A stretch of DNA of 64,000 nt from Actinosynnema pretiosum (lineage in GTDB: Bacteria > Actinomycetota > Actinomycetes > Mycobacteriales > Pseudonocardiaceae). The DNA is taken from contig NZ_JAMTCF010000013.1 of assembly GCF_024171695.1 (NCBI RefSeq), forward strand, positions 186,001 through 250,000, written 5' to 3'. A program made the position numbers and the translations under genes. The stretch's first letter is position 1, and each line of letters opens with the position of its first letter. The notes under the pieces were generated by a model that saw only the letters and a program-made list of their open reading frames with translations, did no database searches and had not been told where the DNA came from. Below, in pieces: positions 26,598 to 35,361 of this stretch.

Positions 26598-27985
26598 GGA
26601 CGGTGATCAGCGGCGGTCTGGTGGTCAACGCGGCCGGGTCGGTGCGGGCGGACGTGCTGGTGGAGGGCGAGAAGGTCGCGGCGCTGCTCGCTCCGGGGCT
26701 GGAACTGGCGCTGGACGTGGACGAGCGGGTCGACGCGAGCGGGAAGTACGTGATCCCCGGCGGGATCGACGCGCACACCCACATGGAGATGCCGTTCGGC
26801 GGGACGCGGTCCAGCGACGACTTCACCAGCGGCACGATCGCGGCGGCGTGGGGCGGGACGACCACGATCATCGACTTCGCCGTGCAGGCCAAGGGGACCT
26901 CGCTGCTGGCCACCCTGGACAAGTGGCACGCCAAGGCGGACGGCAAGTGCGCGGTGGACTACGGGTTCCACATGATCGTGTCCGATGTGGACGACTCCTC
27001 GCTCAAGGAGATGGGCGCCTGCCTGGACGCGGGCGTGAACTCGTTCAAGATGTTCATGGCCTACCCCGGCGTCTTCTACGCCACCGACGGGGAGATCCTG
27101 CGCGCGATGCAGCGGGCGCGCGAGATCGGCGGCACGGTCATGATGCACGCCGAGAACGGGATCGCGATCGACGAGCTGGTCGCGCAGGCCTTGGCGGAGG
27201 GGCGCACCGATCCGGTGCAGCACGGGCTCACCAGGCCGCCGGAGCTGGAGGGCGAGGCGACCTCGCGGGCCATCGCGCTGGCGCGGGTCACCGGGGCGCC
27301 GCTGTACGTCGTGCACCTGTCGGCGGCGCACGCGCTCGACGCGGTCACCGAGGCGCGGGACACCGGGCAGAACGTGTTCGCCGAGACCTGCCCGCAGTAC
27401 CTGTACCTGTCGCTGGAGGACCTGGCGCGGCCCGGTTTCGAGGGCGCGAAGTACGTGGCCTCGCCGCCGCTGCGCCCGGTCGAGCACCAGGCGCGGTTGT
27501 GGCGGGGGTTGCGCACCAACGACCTCTCGGTCGTGTCGACCGACCACTGCCCGTTCTGCTTCGCCGACCAGAAGGTGCTGGGGCAGGGGGACTTCTCCAA
27601 GATCCCCAACGGGATTCCGGGCGTGGAGCACCGGATCGACCTGCTGCACCAGGGGGTCGTGCGCGGCGAGATCGGGCTGGAGCGGTGGGTGGAGATCTGC
27701 TCGACCACCCCGGCCCGGATGTTCGGGCTGCACCCGCGCAAGGGCGTCGTCGCGCCGGGCGCCGACGCGGACCTCGTCGTGTACGACCCGGCCGCGAGGC
27801 AGACCATCTCGGCGGCCACGCACCACATGAACGTGGACTACTCGGCGTTCGAGGGGTTCGAGCTGACCGGGCGGGTCGAGGTGGTGCTCTCGCGCGGGCG
27901 GGTCGTGGTGGACCGGAGCGGGTTCCGGGGGTCGGCCGGGCACGGGCGGTTCCTGGCCCGCGAGCTGAACCAGTACCTGGTGTGA
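26594..27985 (+). CDS. hydA: Dihydropyrimidinase / D-hydantoinase
   Basis: 463-residue cyclic amidohydrolase. Metal ligands: HTH in DAHTHMEMP, the carbamylated Lys in SFKMFMAYPG, His in MMHAEN and VVHLSAAHAL, and Asp in STDHCPF. The stereo-gate region and C-terminal strand domain are complete. It opens dihydrouracil/dihydrothymine (or 5-substituted hydantoins) to N-carbamoyl amino acids, feeding the overlapping upstream amidohydrolase gene. The order permease-amidohydrolase-dihydropyrimidinase with 4-bp overlaps shows one operon. Confidence 0.95.
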   Translation: MRTVISGGLVVNAAGSVRADVLVEGEKVAALLAPGLELALDVDERVDASGKYVIPGGIDAHTHMEMPFGGTRSSDDFTSGTIAAAWGGTTTIIDFAVQAKGTSLLATLDKWHAKADGKCAVDYGFHMIVSDVDDSSLKEMGACLDAGVNSFKMFMAYPGVFYATDGEILRAMQRAREIGGTVMMHAENGIAIDELVAQALAEGRTDPVQHGLTRPPELEGEATSRAIALARVTGAPLYVVHLSAAHALDAVTEARDTGQNVFAETCPQYLYLSLEDLARPGFEGAKYVASPPLRPVEHQARLWRGLRTNDLSVVSTDHCPFCFADQKVLGQGDFSKIPNGIPGVEHRIDLLHQGVVRGEIGLERWVEICSTTPARMFGLHPRKGVVAPGADADLVVYDPAARQTISAATHHMNVDYSAFEGFELTGRVEVVLSRGRVVVDRSGFRGSAGHGRFLARELNQYLV

Positions 27986-27989
27986 GGGG

Positions 27990-28988
27990 ATGAGCGTGGA
28001 CTTCGGCGTGGTGCTCCAGACCGACCCGCCCGCGCGGGCCGTCGTGGAGTCGATGAGGGCGGCGGAGGGCTCGGGGTTCGGCTACGGCTGGACGTTCGAC
28101 TCGGTCGTGCTGTGGCAGGAGCCGTTCGTCGTCTACTCGCAGGTCCTCGCGGCGACGAAGGACCTCGTGGTGGGGCCGATGGTGACCAACCCGACCACGC
28201 GCGACTGGTCGGTGACGGCCTCGCTGTTCGCGACGCTGAACGACATGTTCGGCAACCGGACGGTGTGCGGGATCGGGCGCGGGGACTCGGCGCTGCGGGT
28301 GCTCGGGCGCAAACCGGCGACGCTCGCGGAGCTGGGGTCGGCGATGCGGGTGATCAAGGACCTGGCGGAGGGGCGCGAGGCCTCGCCGCACGGGGTCCCG
28401 GTGCGCATCCCGTGGGTGCGGGACGGGAAGCTGGAGGTGTGGATGGCGGCCTACGGGCCGAAGGCGCTGAAGCTGGTCGGCGAGCAGGCGGACGGGTTCA
28501 TCCTGCAGACCGCCGACCCGGACATCGCGCGGTGGACCATCGGGGCGGTGCGCGAGGCCGCCTCGGCGGCGGGGCGGGACCCGGCGTCGGTGGCGGTGTG
28601 CGTGGCGGCGCCCGCGTACGTCGGGACGGACCTGCCGCACCAGCGGGACCAGCTGCGGTGGTTCGGCGGGATGGTCGGGAACCACGTGGCGGACCTGGTG
28701 GCGCGGTACGGGGACTCCGGGGCGGTGCCGCGCGCGCTGACCGACTACATCGCCGGGCGGGAGGGGTACGACTACGCGCACCACGGGCGGGCCGGGAACC
28801 GGTCGGCGGACTTCGTGCCCGACTCGATCGTGGACCGGTTCTGCCTGGTGGGACCGGCGTCGGCGCACGTGGAGCGGTTGCGGGAGCTGGCGGAGCTCGG
28901 GGTGGACCAGTTCGCGCTGTACCTGATGCACGACGAGAAGGACGAGACGATGGCGGCCTACGGGGCCGAGGTGATCCCGAACGTGTGA
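27990..28988 (+). CDS. LLM-class F420-dependent oxidoreductase (TIGR03842-like)
   Basis: 332-residue TIM-barrel luciferase-like enzyme. Segments VDFGVVLQTDPPA, GFGYGWTFDSVVLWQEPF, VGPMVTNPTTRDWSV, CGIGRGDSALRVLG and VWMAAYGPKALKLVGEQADGF fit the F420-binding branch related to CPS_4309. It begins 4 bp after the dihydropyrimidinase stop, so it belongs to the operon. No dihydropyrimidine dehydrogenase (PydA) gene is nearby, so this protein may supply the redox step on the ring; that is inference. The F420 call rests on family pattern. Confidence 0.85.
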   Translation: MSVDFGVVLQTDPPARAVVESMRAAEGSGFGYGWTFDSVVLWQEPFVVYSQVLAATKDLVVGPMVTNPTTRDWSVTASLFATLNDMFGNRTVCGIGRGDSALRVLGRKPATLAELGSAMRVIKDLAEGREASPHGVPVRIPWVRDGKLEVWMAAYGPKALKLVGEQADGFILQTADPDIARWTIGAVREAASAAGRDPASVAVCVAAPAYVGTDLPHQRDQLRWFGGMVGNHVADLVARYGDSGAVPRALTDYIAGREGYDYAHHGRAGNRSADFVPDSIVDRFCLVGPASAHVERLRELAELGVDQFALYLMHDEKDETMAAYGAEVIPNV

Positions 28989-29042
28989 CCTGTGGAGGTT
29001 GGCGGCGGGGAATTGTCGGACCCCGCCGCTAGCTTTCCCGGC

Positions 29043-29531
29043 ATGGACGAGAACGGGACCTGGGAGCTGCTGGAGCGGGTCTGGGCGGGGGCCGCGCCGG
29101 AGGCGCTGGCCGCGCGGGAGGCGCTGCTGACCGGCGGTGGCGACCGGGTGGAGGCGGCGGCGGTGCTGGAGGCGCACCTGCCGGGGTTCCTGGCGCGGCT
29201 GCGGGAGGCGTGCGAGGGGGCGTCGAGCGCGGAGCTGGCGGCGCACGACGCGGTCGTGGAGCGGGCGCTGTGGGAGCTGGACCGGGAGGACGTGCACGCG
29301 GTCCTCGACGGGTCGGACGACGGGTTCCTGTACGCGCGGGGGTTCGTGGTGGCGCTGGGGCGGCGGTACTGGGAGGCGGTGCTGGCCGATCCGGAGGTGG
29401 GCGTGGAGGACGCCGAGTGCGAGCGGATGTGCTACTTCTTCGCGCACCTGCACGACGAGGCGTTCGGCGGGTGGCCGCCTCGGACGGGGATCTCGCGGGA
29501 GACGGGGTCGAACGCGGCGGGGTGGGCCTAG
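29043..29531 (+). CDS. DUF4240-family protein
   Basis: 162-residue acidic soluble protein. MDENGTWELLERVW, the helix ELAAHDAVVERALWELDREDVHAVLDG and the segment GFLYARGFVVALGRRYWEAVL are typical of the DUF4240/actinobacterial WGR-less cluster of unknown role. ATG 29043 has no strong ribosome site. It lies 54 bp after the F420-type gene and may or may not be part of that operon. No enzymatic motif seen. Confidence 0.7.
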   Translation: MDENGTWELLERVWAGAAPEALAAREALLTGGGDRVEAAAVLEAHLPGFLARLREACEGASSAELAAHDAVVERALWELDREDVHAVLDGSDDGFLYARGFVVALGRRYWEAVLADPEVGVEDAECERMCYFFAHLHDEAFGGWPPRTGISRETGSNAAGWA

Positions 29532-29613
29532 TCGGCGGCGGTGATCGTTTGCGCTGATCACGGACCGCTCGGATCACCCGCGCGACTCACCCGGCGGTGC
29601 TACCGTCGGAAGG

Positions 29614-29991
29614 GTGATCGACTTCGAGAAGGCGTCCGTGTTCAAGCTCGCGCCGTGCGCTCCGGAGGACATCGCTCCACAGGTGTCCCCGATCATGGTG
29701 CGCGGCGAGCAGATCGTCTCGTGCTTCAAGACCGTGCGGGACTTCGTCGTGTTCACCGACAAGCGCGTCATCGCGGTGAACGTCCAGGGCATGACCGGGC
29801 GGAAGAAGGACTTCACCTCGCTGCCCTACAGCCGGGTCCAGGCGTTCTCCATCGAGACCGCGGGGACGTTCGACCTGGACGCCGAGCTGGACCTGTGGTT
29901 CAGCGGGCTGGGCAAGGTCCGGCTGGAGTTCAAGGGGCACGCCGACGTGCGGTTGCTCGCGCAGGTCATCGGCACGTACGTGCTGGGCTGA
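29614..29991 (+). CDS. Bacterial PH-domain protein (bPH_1)
   Basis: 125 residues forming a single bacterial PH-like domain: IMVRGEQIVSCFKTVRDFVVFTDKRVI, cited around VFTDKRVIAVN, then KKDFTSLPYSRVQAFSIET and the final helix LLAQVIGTYVLG. GTG 29614 directly follows GGAAGG. The fold is like YvbH/YozO. No partner gene or membrane segment; function unknown. It converges with the NUDIX gene. Confidence 0.85.
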   Translation: MIDFEKASVFKLAPCAPEDIAPQVSPIMVRGEQIVSCFKTVRDFVVFTDKRVIAVNVQGMTGRKKDFTSLPYSRVQAFSIETAGTFDLDAELDLWFSGLGKVRLEFKGHADVRLLAQVIGTYVLG

Positions 29992-30012
29992 GCGGGCCCC
30001 GCCCCGTCCGGC

Positions 30013-30059
30013 GACCGGTCGTGCCTGGTGACCGGTCGCGCCCAGTGACCGGTCGTGCC
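30013..30059. repeat. Three 13-bp repeats at 17-bp spacing (GACCGGTCGYGCC)
   Basis: GACCGGTCGTGCC at 30013, GACCGGTCGCGCC at 30030 and GACCGGTCGTGCC at 30047, between convergent genes. GACCGGTC is itself palindromic, so each unit could form a small hairpin. Confidence 0.85.
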
Positions 30060-30092
30060 CGATGGCCGGCCAGGCGATGAGCGACGACCGGT

Positions 30093-31076
30093 CTACTGGA
30101 TCGGCCGCGTCGTCCCGTCCCACTCCCCCGCCGCCGCTCCCGGCAGCAGCTCGCCCAGCTGCCGGGGGTACACCAGCTCGTCGGTACCGGTCAGCTCCTC
30201 GACCGTCCACCACCGGTGCCGGGTGATCGTGTCGCGCTCGTACTCCTGGAAGCCCGACACGTCGACCGCGCGCCCGCCGTCGACCCGCGCGACGAAGAAC
30301 CACTCCTCCGCCGCCGTGCGCGTCCCGCCGAAGTCCAGCACCTTCCGCCGCACCCACACCGGCCCGACCAGCGCCTCCGGGTCCAGCTCGAACCCGGTCT
30401 CCTCGCGCGCCTCCCGCACCGCCGCCGCCCGCAGGTCCTCGCCGCGCTCGACCGCGCCGCCGACGGTGAACCAGAACAGCTCCCCCGGCTCGCTCGGGTC
30501 GAAGCCCTCGAACAGCAGCAGCCGCCCGCGCTCGTCGAGCAGCAGCACCCGCGCGGCCACCCGCTTGCGCGGGGCGCCGGGCTCGGCCTCCGGCTCCGGT
30601 TCGGCGATCTCGAAGTAGCCGGGCGTCGGCGCGGTGCCCGCCAGGTGCAGCCAGCGCACCGACCGCCGCCTGCGCAGCGCGAGCGTGTCCCGGACGGCGT
30701 CGTTGTGCACCCGCCGCGCCAGCACGACCCGCTGCTCGGCGTCCACCAGCTCGGCCGCCAGCGCGGACGGCAGGCCGTCCCGGTCCAGCCCGGCCAGCAG
30801 CGGGGCCAGCTCGTTCTCCACGGCCTCGCGGTCGCCCTTGGCGGCCACCTCGGCGCGGTCGGCAGCCGCCCGCAGCTCCTTCGACCCGCTCACCGCCGCC
30901 ACCACCCGCGCCACCACGGCCCGGCGCGCGAGCGCGGCGTCCAGGGCCGCCCAGGCGGCGTCGGTGCGCACGTGCAGCCGGTCCAGCCGGTTCGCGGTGG
31001 CCAGCGCCCACGGTCCGAGCACGGCCACCGCCCCGAGCAGCACGGCCAGCACCGTGACCAGCGAGGACAGCGTCAC
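30093..31076 (-). CDS. NUDIX hydrolase with LemA-like N-terminus
   Basis: 327 residues. Residues 1-25 are a membrane helix (LVTVLAVLLGAVAVLGPWAL). A LemA-like helical segment follows (ANRLDRLHVRTDAAWAALDA). The NUDIX domain is in the C-terminal half, with the box GGAVERGEDLRAAAVREA then REETGF, complete. It is the last gene of the PIM operon and matches the place of Rv2609c in M. tuberculosis. GTG 31076 overlaps the pimA stop by 4 bp. Substrate unknown. A membrane-held NUDIX protein in a lipid-mannoside operon may clear a nucleotide by-product, which is inference. Confidence 0.9.
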   Translation of the reverse strand: MTLSSLVTVLAVLLGAVAVLGPWALATANRLDRLHVRTDAAWAALDAALARRAVVARVVAAVSGSKELRAAADRAEVAAKGDREAVENELAPLLAGLDRDGLPSALAAELVDAEQRVVLARRVHNDAVRDTLALRRRRSVRWLHLAGTAPTPGYFEIAEPEPEAEPGAPRKRVAARVLLLDERGRLLLFEGFDPSEPGELFWFTVGGAVERGEDLRAAAVREAREETGFELDPEALVGPVWVRRKVLDFGGTRTAAEEWFFVARVDGGRAVDVSGFQEYERDTITRHRWWTVEELTGTDELVYPRQLGELLPGAAAGEWDGTTRPIQ

Positions 31077-32200
31077 CGCCCGGCCTCCGCGACCCGTCTC
31101 GGGTTGGCGGCCACGGCGCTCTCGTACACCCGCAGCACCTGCGCGGCCACGACCGACCAGTCGAACGTCTGCACCCGCGCCCGCCCGGCCGCCGCGTACT
31201 CGGCGCGCCGCTCCGGGTCGGCGAGCAGGTCGCGCAGCGCCCCGCGCAGCGCCACCGCGTCGCCCACCGGGGTGAGCACGCCCGCCGCGCCGTCGTCCAG
31301 CACCCGGCGGAACGCGTCCAGGTCGCTCGCCGCGACCACCGCGCCCGCCGACATCGCCTCGGTCAGGATGATCCCGAAGCTCTCGCCGCCGGTGTTGGGC
31401 GCGCAGTACACGTCGACGCTGCGCAGCGCCCGCGCCTTCGTCTCGTCGTCGACCATGCCGAGGAAGTCGATCCGGCCCGCCAGCTCCGGCCCGGCCTGGG
31501 CGCGCAGCGCGGCCTCGTCGCCCCGGCCCACGACGAGCAGCCGCACGTCCGGCAGGTCCAGCCCGCGCACCGCCTCCAGCAGCACCGGCATCCCCTTGCG
31601 GGGCTCGCTGTAGCGGCCGACGAACCCGATCGTGCCGCCGGGTCGCGGGTAGCCGTCGAGCGGGGCGGCGTCGGCGAAGAAGTCCACGTCGACGCCGTTG
31701 GGGATCTCCACCGCGTCCCCGCCGAGGTGCTCGACCTGCACCCGCCTGGCCAGCGCGGACACCGCGATCCGGGCGGTGATCTTCTCCAGGAACGGCTGGA
31801 GCACCCCCTGGAACGCGGACAGCATCTTCGAGCGGGGCGTTGAGGTGTGGAAGGTGGCCACGATGGGCCCGTCCGCGACCATCAGCGCCAGCATGGCCAG
31901 CGACGGCGCGGTGGGCTCGTGCAGGTGCAGCACGTCGAAGTCGTGCTCGGCGATCCACCGCCGCACCCGCGCGTACGACACCGGCCCGAACGACAGCCGC
32001 GCCACCGACCCGTTGTACGGGATGCCGACCGCCCGCCCCGCCGGGGTGACGAACTCCGGCAGTGGCGTGTCGTCGTCGGCGGGCGCGAGCACGTCGACCT
32101 CGTGGCCGAGCCCGCGCAGCGCCCTGGCCAGGTCGACCACGTGCGCCTGCACGCCGCCGGGCACGTCGAACGAGTACGGGCAGACGATGCCGACCCTCAC
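31073..32200 (-). CDS. pimA: Phosphatidyl-myo-inositol mannosyltransferase PimA
   Basis: 375-residue GT4-family, GT-B enzyme that adds the first mannose from GDP-mannose to phosphatidylinositol at the inner face of the membrane. MRVGIVCPYSFDVPGGVQAHV is the donor-independent N-terminal signature; ATFHTSTPRSKML, GRYSEPRKGM and the nucleotide-sugar motif GGESFGIILTEAMSAG are present. GTG 32200 and the stop both overlap neighbouring genes by 4 bp. Gene order matches Rv2610c. Confidence 0.97.
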   Translation of the reverse strand: MRVGIVCPYSFDVPGGVQAHVVDLARALRGLGHEVDVLAPADDDTPLPEFVTPAGRAVGIPYNGSVARLSFGPVSYARVRRWIAEHDFDVLHLHEPTAPSLAMLALMVADGPIVATFHTSTPRSKMLSAFQGVLQPFLEKITARIAVSALARRVQVEHLGGDAVEIPNGVDVDFFADAAPLDGYPRPGGTIGFVGRYSEPRKGMPVLLEAVRGLDLPDVRLLVVGRGDEAALRAQAGPELAGRIDFLGMVDDETKARALRSVDVYCAPNTGGESFGIILTEAMSAGAVVAASDLDAFRRVLDDGAAGVLTPVGDAVALRGALRDLLADPERRAEYAAAGRARVQTFDWSVVAAQVLRVYESAVAANPRRVAEAGR

Positions 32201-33129
32201 GCGCTCTCCCCGCGCCGCTCCAGGACCCGGCGCAGCGCCCGCTGCCTGCTCTCCGGCAGGTCCTCGATCCACAGCTTCTGCAGCATGTGCCAGTCGGTGG
32301 GGTGGGCGGCGATGTCGGCGGCGAACACGTCGGCCAGCGCCTGCGTCGCGGACGGCACCCCGGCCGGGCCGGACACCCGCACCGGCGGGTGCACGCGGAC
32401 CACCCAGCCGTCCTCGGTGAACCAGGAGCCGGTGGGCAGCAGCGCGGCCCCGGTGCTGGCGGCCAGGGTGGCGGGCCCGGCGGGCATCATGGTCCTGCGG
32501 CCGAAGAACGTGACCGGCACGCCACCGGCGGTCAGGTCGCGGTCGGCCAGCAGCACGACCACCTTGTTCTCGCGCAGCCGCTCGGCGAGCACGACGGCCG
32601 GGTTGCGCTCGCCGCCGGTCAGCGGCAGCACCTCGAAGCCCAGGCTCTCCCGGAACTCGACGAACCGCCGGTAGACCGACTCGGGCTTGAGCCGCTCGAC
32701 GACCGTGGTCAGCGACCCGGCGTGCCCGACCAGCCACACCCCGCCCATGTCGTAGTTGCCGCTGTGCGGGACGGCCAGCACGGCGCCCCGCCCCTCGGCG
32801 AGCGCGGCGTCCAGGTTCTCGGCGCCGGTGACGTTGCGGGCCACGTTCCGGTAGGCGGCGTCCAGGTCGGTCGACGGGAGCCGGAACGACTCGCGCCAGT
32901 ACCGGGCGTACGAGCGCATGGCGAGCCTGACCAGCTCGTCCAGCTCGGCCTCGCCCGCGCGCGGCACGACCCGGCGCAGGTTGGCGCGCAGCTGCGCGAC
33001 GCCCTCGCCGCCCCGGCCGGTGACCCAGTCGGAGGCCCGGTCGAACAGGACCTTGGCCAGGCCCTCCGGCATCAGCCGGACCAGTCCCCAGCCCGCGGCG
33101 TAGCCGAGGTCGGCCAGCTTGTCCTTCAC
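32197..33129 (-). CDS. patA: Phosphatidylinositol mannoside acyltransferase (PatA)
   Basis: 310-residue LpxL/HtrB-family acyltransferase that esterifies the first mannose of PIM with palmitate on the cytoplasmic side. The HxxxxD-like site is VPHSGNYDMGGVWL; later LLADRDLTAGGVPVTFFG and TDWHMLQKLW are conserved. It is the homologue of Rv2611c by both sequence pattern and position between pgsA and pimA, with GTGA overlaps at both ends. Confidence 0.95.
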   Translation of the reverse strand: MKDKLADLGYAAGWGLVRLMPEGLAKVLFDRASDWVTGRGGEGVAQLRANLRRVVPRAGEAELDELVRLAMRSYARYWRESFRLPSTDLDAAYRNVARNVTGAENLDAALAEGRGAVLAVPHSGNYDMGGVWLVGHAGSLTTVVERLKPESVYRRFVEFRESLGFEVLPLTGGERNPAVVLAERLRENKVVVLLADRDLTAGGVPVTFFGRRTMMPAGPATLAASTGAALLPTGSWFTEDGWVVRVHPPVRVSGPAGVPSATQALADVFAADIAAHPTDWHMLQKLWIEDLPESRQRALRRVLERRGESA

Positions 33130-33773
33130 CGGGTCCCCTCTTCGGACGTCCCCGGCGCGCGCCGCGCCGGGTCCAGCTCGCGGGCCGAGCGGGCGGCGGA
33201 CAGCACCCGCTGCACGACGGTGGCCACCACCAGCGCGACCAGCGCGTACATGGCGACGGGCAGGACGTACGGCACGCCGAGCCCGTGCAGGCCGACGCCG
33301 GTCAGGGCGATGATGCACCGCTCGGCGCGCTCGGCGAGCCCGCCGTCGGCGCTGAGCCCGCTGGCCTCGGCGCGGGCCTTCACGTAGGAGATGACCTGGG
33401 CGCCGACCAGGCAGATGAGCGCGGCGACGGCGATGGCCCGCTCACCGGCGGTGAACGCCCACCAGGTGATGGCGGCGAACAGCGCGCCGTCGGTGACCCG
33501 GTCGCAGGTGGCGTCGAGCACCGCCCCGAAGGGCGTGCCGCCGCCCTGGGCTCGGGCCATCGAGCCGTCGATCAGGTCGAACAGCACGAACAGGGCCATG
33601 ACGACCGCCCCCGCGAACAGGTGCCCTGCGGGGATGAGCCAGAGCGCCGACGCGGTGGAGCCGACGGTGCCCAGGACGGTGACGGCGTTCGGGGTGAGGC
33701 CGCGCTTGAGCAGCCACGCCCCCACGGGGTCGGAGAGGCGGGACACGGAAGCACGGGCGAAGAAGTTCAGCAT
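33126..33773 (-). CDS. pgsA: Phosphatidylinositol phosphate synthase PgsA
   Basis: 215-residue CDP-alcohol phosphotransferase with about six membrane helices. The full signature D-G-x2-A-R-x8-G-x3-D-x3-D is seen in DGSMARAQGGGTPFGAVLD followed by ATCD. It makes phosphatidylinositol phosphate from CDP-diacylglycerol and inositol 1-phosphate, the precursor of PIMs. In mycobacteria it follows the HIT gene directly; here a regulator gene and a gap come between. The C-terminal tail after the last helix is basic and ends SEEGTR. Confidence 0.95.
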   Translation of the reverse strand: MLNFFARASVSRLSDPVGAWLLKRGLTPNAVTVLGTVGSTASALWLIPAGHLFAGAVVMALFVLFDLIDGSMARAQGGGTPFGAVLDATCDRVTDGALFAAITWWAFTAGERAIAVAALICLVGAQVISYVKARAEASGLSADGGLAERAERCIIALTGVGLHGLGVPYVLPVAMYALVALVVATVVQRVLSAARSARELDPARRAPGTSEEGTR

Positions 33774-33834
33774 GGGCTGGCGGCTGCACCTACCGGCGGG
33801 GAGGACGTGGTCCCCAGCAGCCTAACGAGCCTGC

Positions 33835-34674
33835 TCACCCGAGCTTGCGGTGGTCCCTGGAGATCCCCTCCAGCAGGTCCTCCAGCAGCTCCCCGCGCAG
33901 CGCCACGCGCTCCAGCCTGCCGAACAGGTGGAGGTACTCGCGGACGTCGTGCGGGTCGGTGATGGTGGCGTTGCCGGTGAGCACGCTGAGCGTCACGTAG
34001 CGCTCGTCGTAGACCTGGAACCCGTGCAGCACGACCGCGCTGACCTCGGCGGACCACGGCACGACGGCGAGCTGCACGTTCGGCCTGCGGCCGAGCCTGC
34101 GCAGGTGCTCGATCTGCTCGCACATGAGGTCGGCCGAGCCCATGCGCCAGCGCAGGGCGCTCTCGCTGAGCAGGAAGACGAACCGGCGGTTCAGGTCCTC
34201 CATGCGCCCCCGGCGGGCGCGCAGGGCGCCGATGGCGGTGTCCTGCTCGTGGGTGGGTGTCGCGGACAGGACGACGCGCAGGTAGTCCTCCGTCTGCAGC
34301 AGGGTCGGCACCCCGGAGATCTGGAAGAACCTGCTGGTGGTGGCTCGGGCCTCGATCCGGGCGACGGTCTGCTGGTGGCGGTGGGCGCCCCGGTGCAGCA
34401 CCACTCGGCGGGTCTCCGCCTCGGCGTGCAGCTGGCGGGCCAGCTCGACCAGCTCGACCTTGGTCTCCCTGGTCGCCGACAGCTCGGCGACCAGTCTCTC
34501 CACGTCGGTCACGGAGGGGAGGAGCATCCCGTTCTCGATCTTCGAGAGCTTCGACTGGCTCATCCCGGTCGCGCGCGCGGTGGCCGTTCCGGTCATCTTG
34601 GCCTCCGTGCGCAGCCTGCGTAACTCGCGCGAGAGCCGTTCTCGGGCCAGCCGCGAACGCTCAGGTGCGGTCAT
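33835..34674 (-). CDS. XRE-family regulator with DUF5753 domain
   Basis: 279 residues. HTH_31 is at 10-65 (LSRELRRLRTEAKMTG, GMSQSKLSKIENGMLLP). DUF5753 is at 95-275 (RFFQISGVPTLLQTEDYLR, EQIEHLRRLGRRPNVQLAVVP, GNATITDPHDVREYLHLFG). This is the large Streptomyces/Pseudonocardia WhiJ/BldB-associated class, usually paired with a small DUF397 gene. None is seen here, only a 16-codon frame on the other side. It interrupts the HIT-pgsA operon and is probably inserted. Divergent start region holds a TGTGA/TCACA palindrome. Confidence 0.92.
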   Translation of the reverse strand: MTAPERSRLARERLSRELRRLRTEAKMTGTATARATGMSQSKLSKIENGMLLPSVTDVERLVAELSATRETKVELVELARQLHAEAETRRVVLHRGAHRHQQTVARIEARATTSRFFQISGVPTLLQTEDYLRVVLSATPTHEQDTAIGALRARRGRMEDLNRRFVFLLSESALRWRMGSADLMCEQIEHLRRLGRRPNVQLAVVPWSAEVSAVVLHGFQVYDERYVTLSVLTGNATITDPHDVREYLHLFGRLERVALRGELLEDLLEGISRDHRKLG

Positions 34675-34702
34675 GAAACGCACGGTATCGATGCTCGGGA
34701 CT

Positions 34703-34722
34703 TGTGACGATCGGCCATCACA
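34703..34722. promoter_or_regulatory. Imperfect palindrome upstream of DUF5753 regulator
   Basis: TGTGACGATCGGCCATCACA: TGTGA and TCACA arms around an imperfect centre, 28 bp before the regulator start (minus) and 51 bp before the small frame (plus). A second short repeat, ATCAC-N6-GTGAT, lies at 34746-34761. Possible autoregulation site. Confidence 0.4.
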
Positions 34723-34773
34723 GTGCATTGCGGCCCGCCCGAGAATCACCCATTAGTGATCTAGGAGGTAGGC

Positions 34774-34824
34774 ATGTGCGCGCACAGTAATCACGACGCC
34801 CGGTCCGGCGGGTGGCACGGGTGA
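34774..34824 (+). CDS. Possible 16-residue leader-like peptide
   Basis: The strongest ribosome site in the window (AGGAGGT, 4 nt before ATG) precedes a frame of 16 codons: MCAHSNHD, then ARSGGWHG. It lies where DUF397 partner genes of DUF5753 regulators usually sit. It may be a truncated partner, a leader peptide or chance. No downstream gene on this strand follows for kilobases, which argues against an attenuator role. Confidence 0.3.
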   Translation: MCAHSNHDARSGGWHG

Positions 34825-35361
34825 AGTGCGCGGGTTCCGGCGTTGACCTGGGGCAGGACGGAGGACACTGGCGCGCGGCCCGTGGCCTGGGGAGCTGGTA
34901 GGGGTGGCCCTGGTGGCACGCTCGGGTGAGCCGCGCACGGGTGAGCGGGTCGGTGTGCGGATGTGCGTGCGCGTCGCACCCGGCGGCCACGGACGGTGAT
35001 CAACGACGGTGCTGCGGCACGCGGGTGACCGCGGTCTCATCCGGGGGCAAAACGGGCATGTCACGTGCGGGCGCGGCGGGTTCGCCGACAGCGGAAGTGA
35101 TCGGGGTCTCACCTGCAGGGCGGGCGGTGCGGGCCCGTCCGGTGACCGAGAGGTGTGATGACCCGGCCTCCCGGTGAGCGCGAACGCGCACCGGATCGCG
35201 TGAATCGCGCGCGGGAGAGCGGCGCTCGGGGCGCGGGTGAGCGTTTCGGCGCGCGAGGGGCCTGACGGGTGTGCGAGGGGCGTGACAGGTGCGCCAGGGG
35301 CGTGGGGACGGGCGCGGAACCGGGCGGGGACCGGTCAGGCCCCCGCCCGCCGCGCGGTCGC

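Larger units (their letters stand above)
34675..35361. other. Gap between DUF5753 regulator and HIT gene
   Basis: About 690 bp. The left end is a promoter region with the 34703-34722 palindrome and a 16-codon frame with a strong ribosome site. From 34830 to 35361 I see only GC-rich sequence with scattered GGGTGAGC-like and GCGCGAGGGG repeats and no supported gene. This interrupts a normally tight operon. Confidence 0.6.

Noticed and set aside
24732-27993. Long alternative plus-strand frames over the permease, amidohydrolase and dihydropyrimidinase
   Set aside because: Gly/Arg-rich shadows; catalytic motifs lie in the listed frames.
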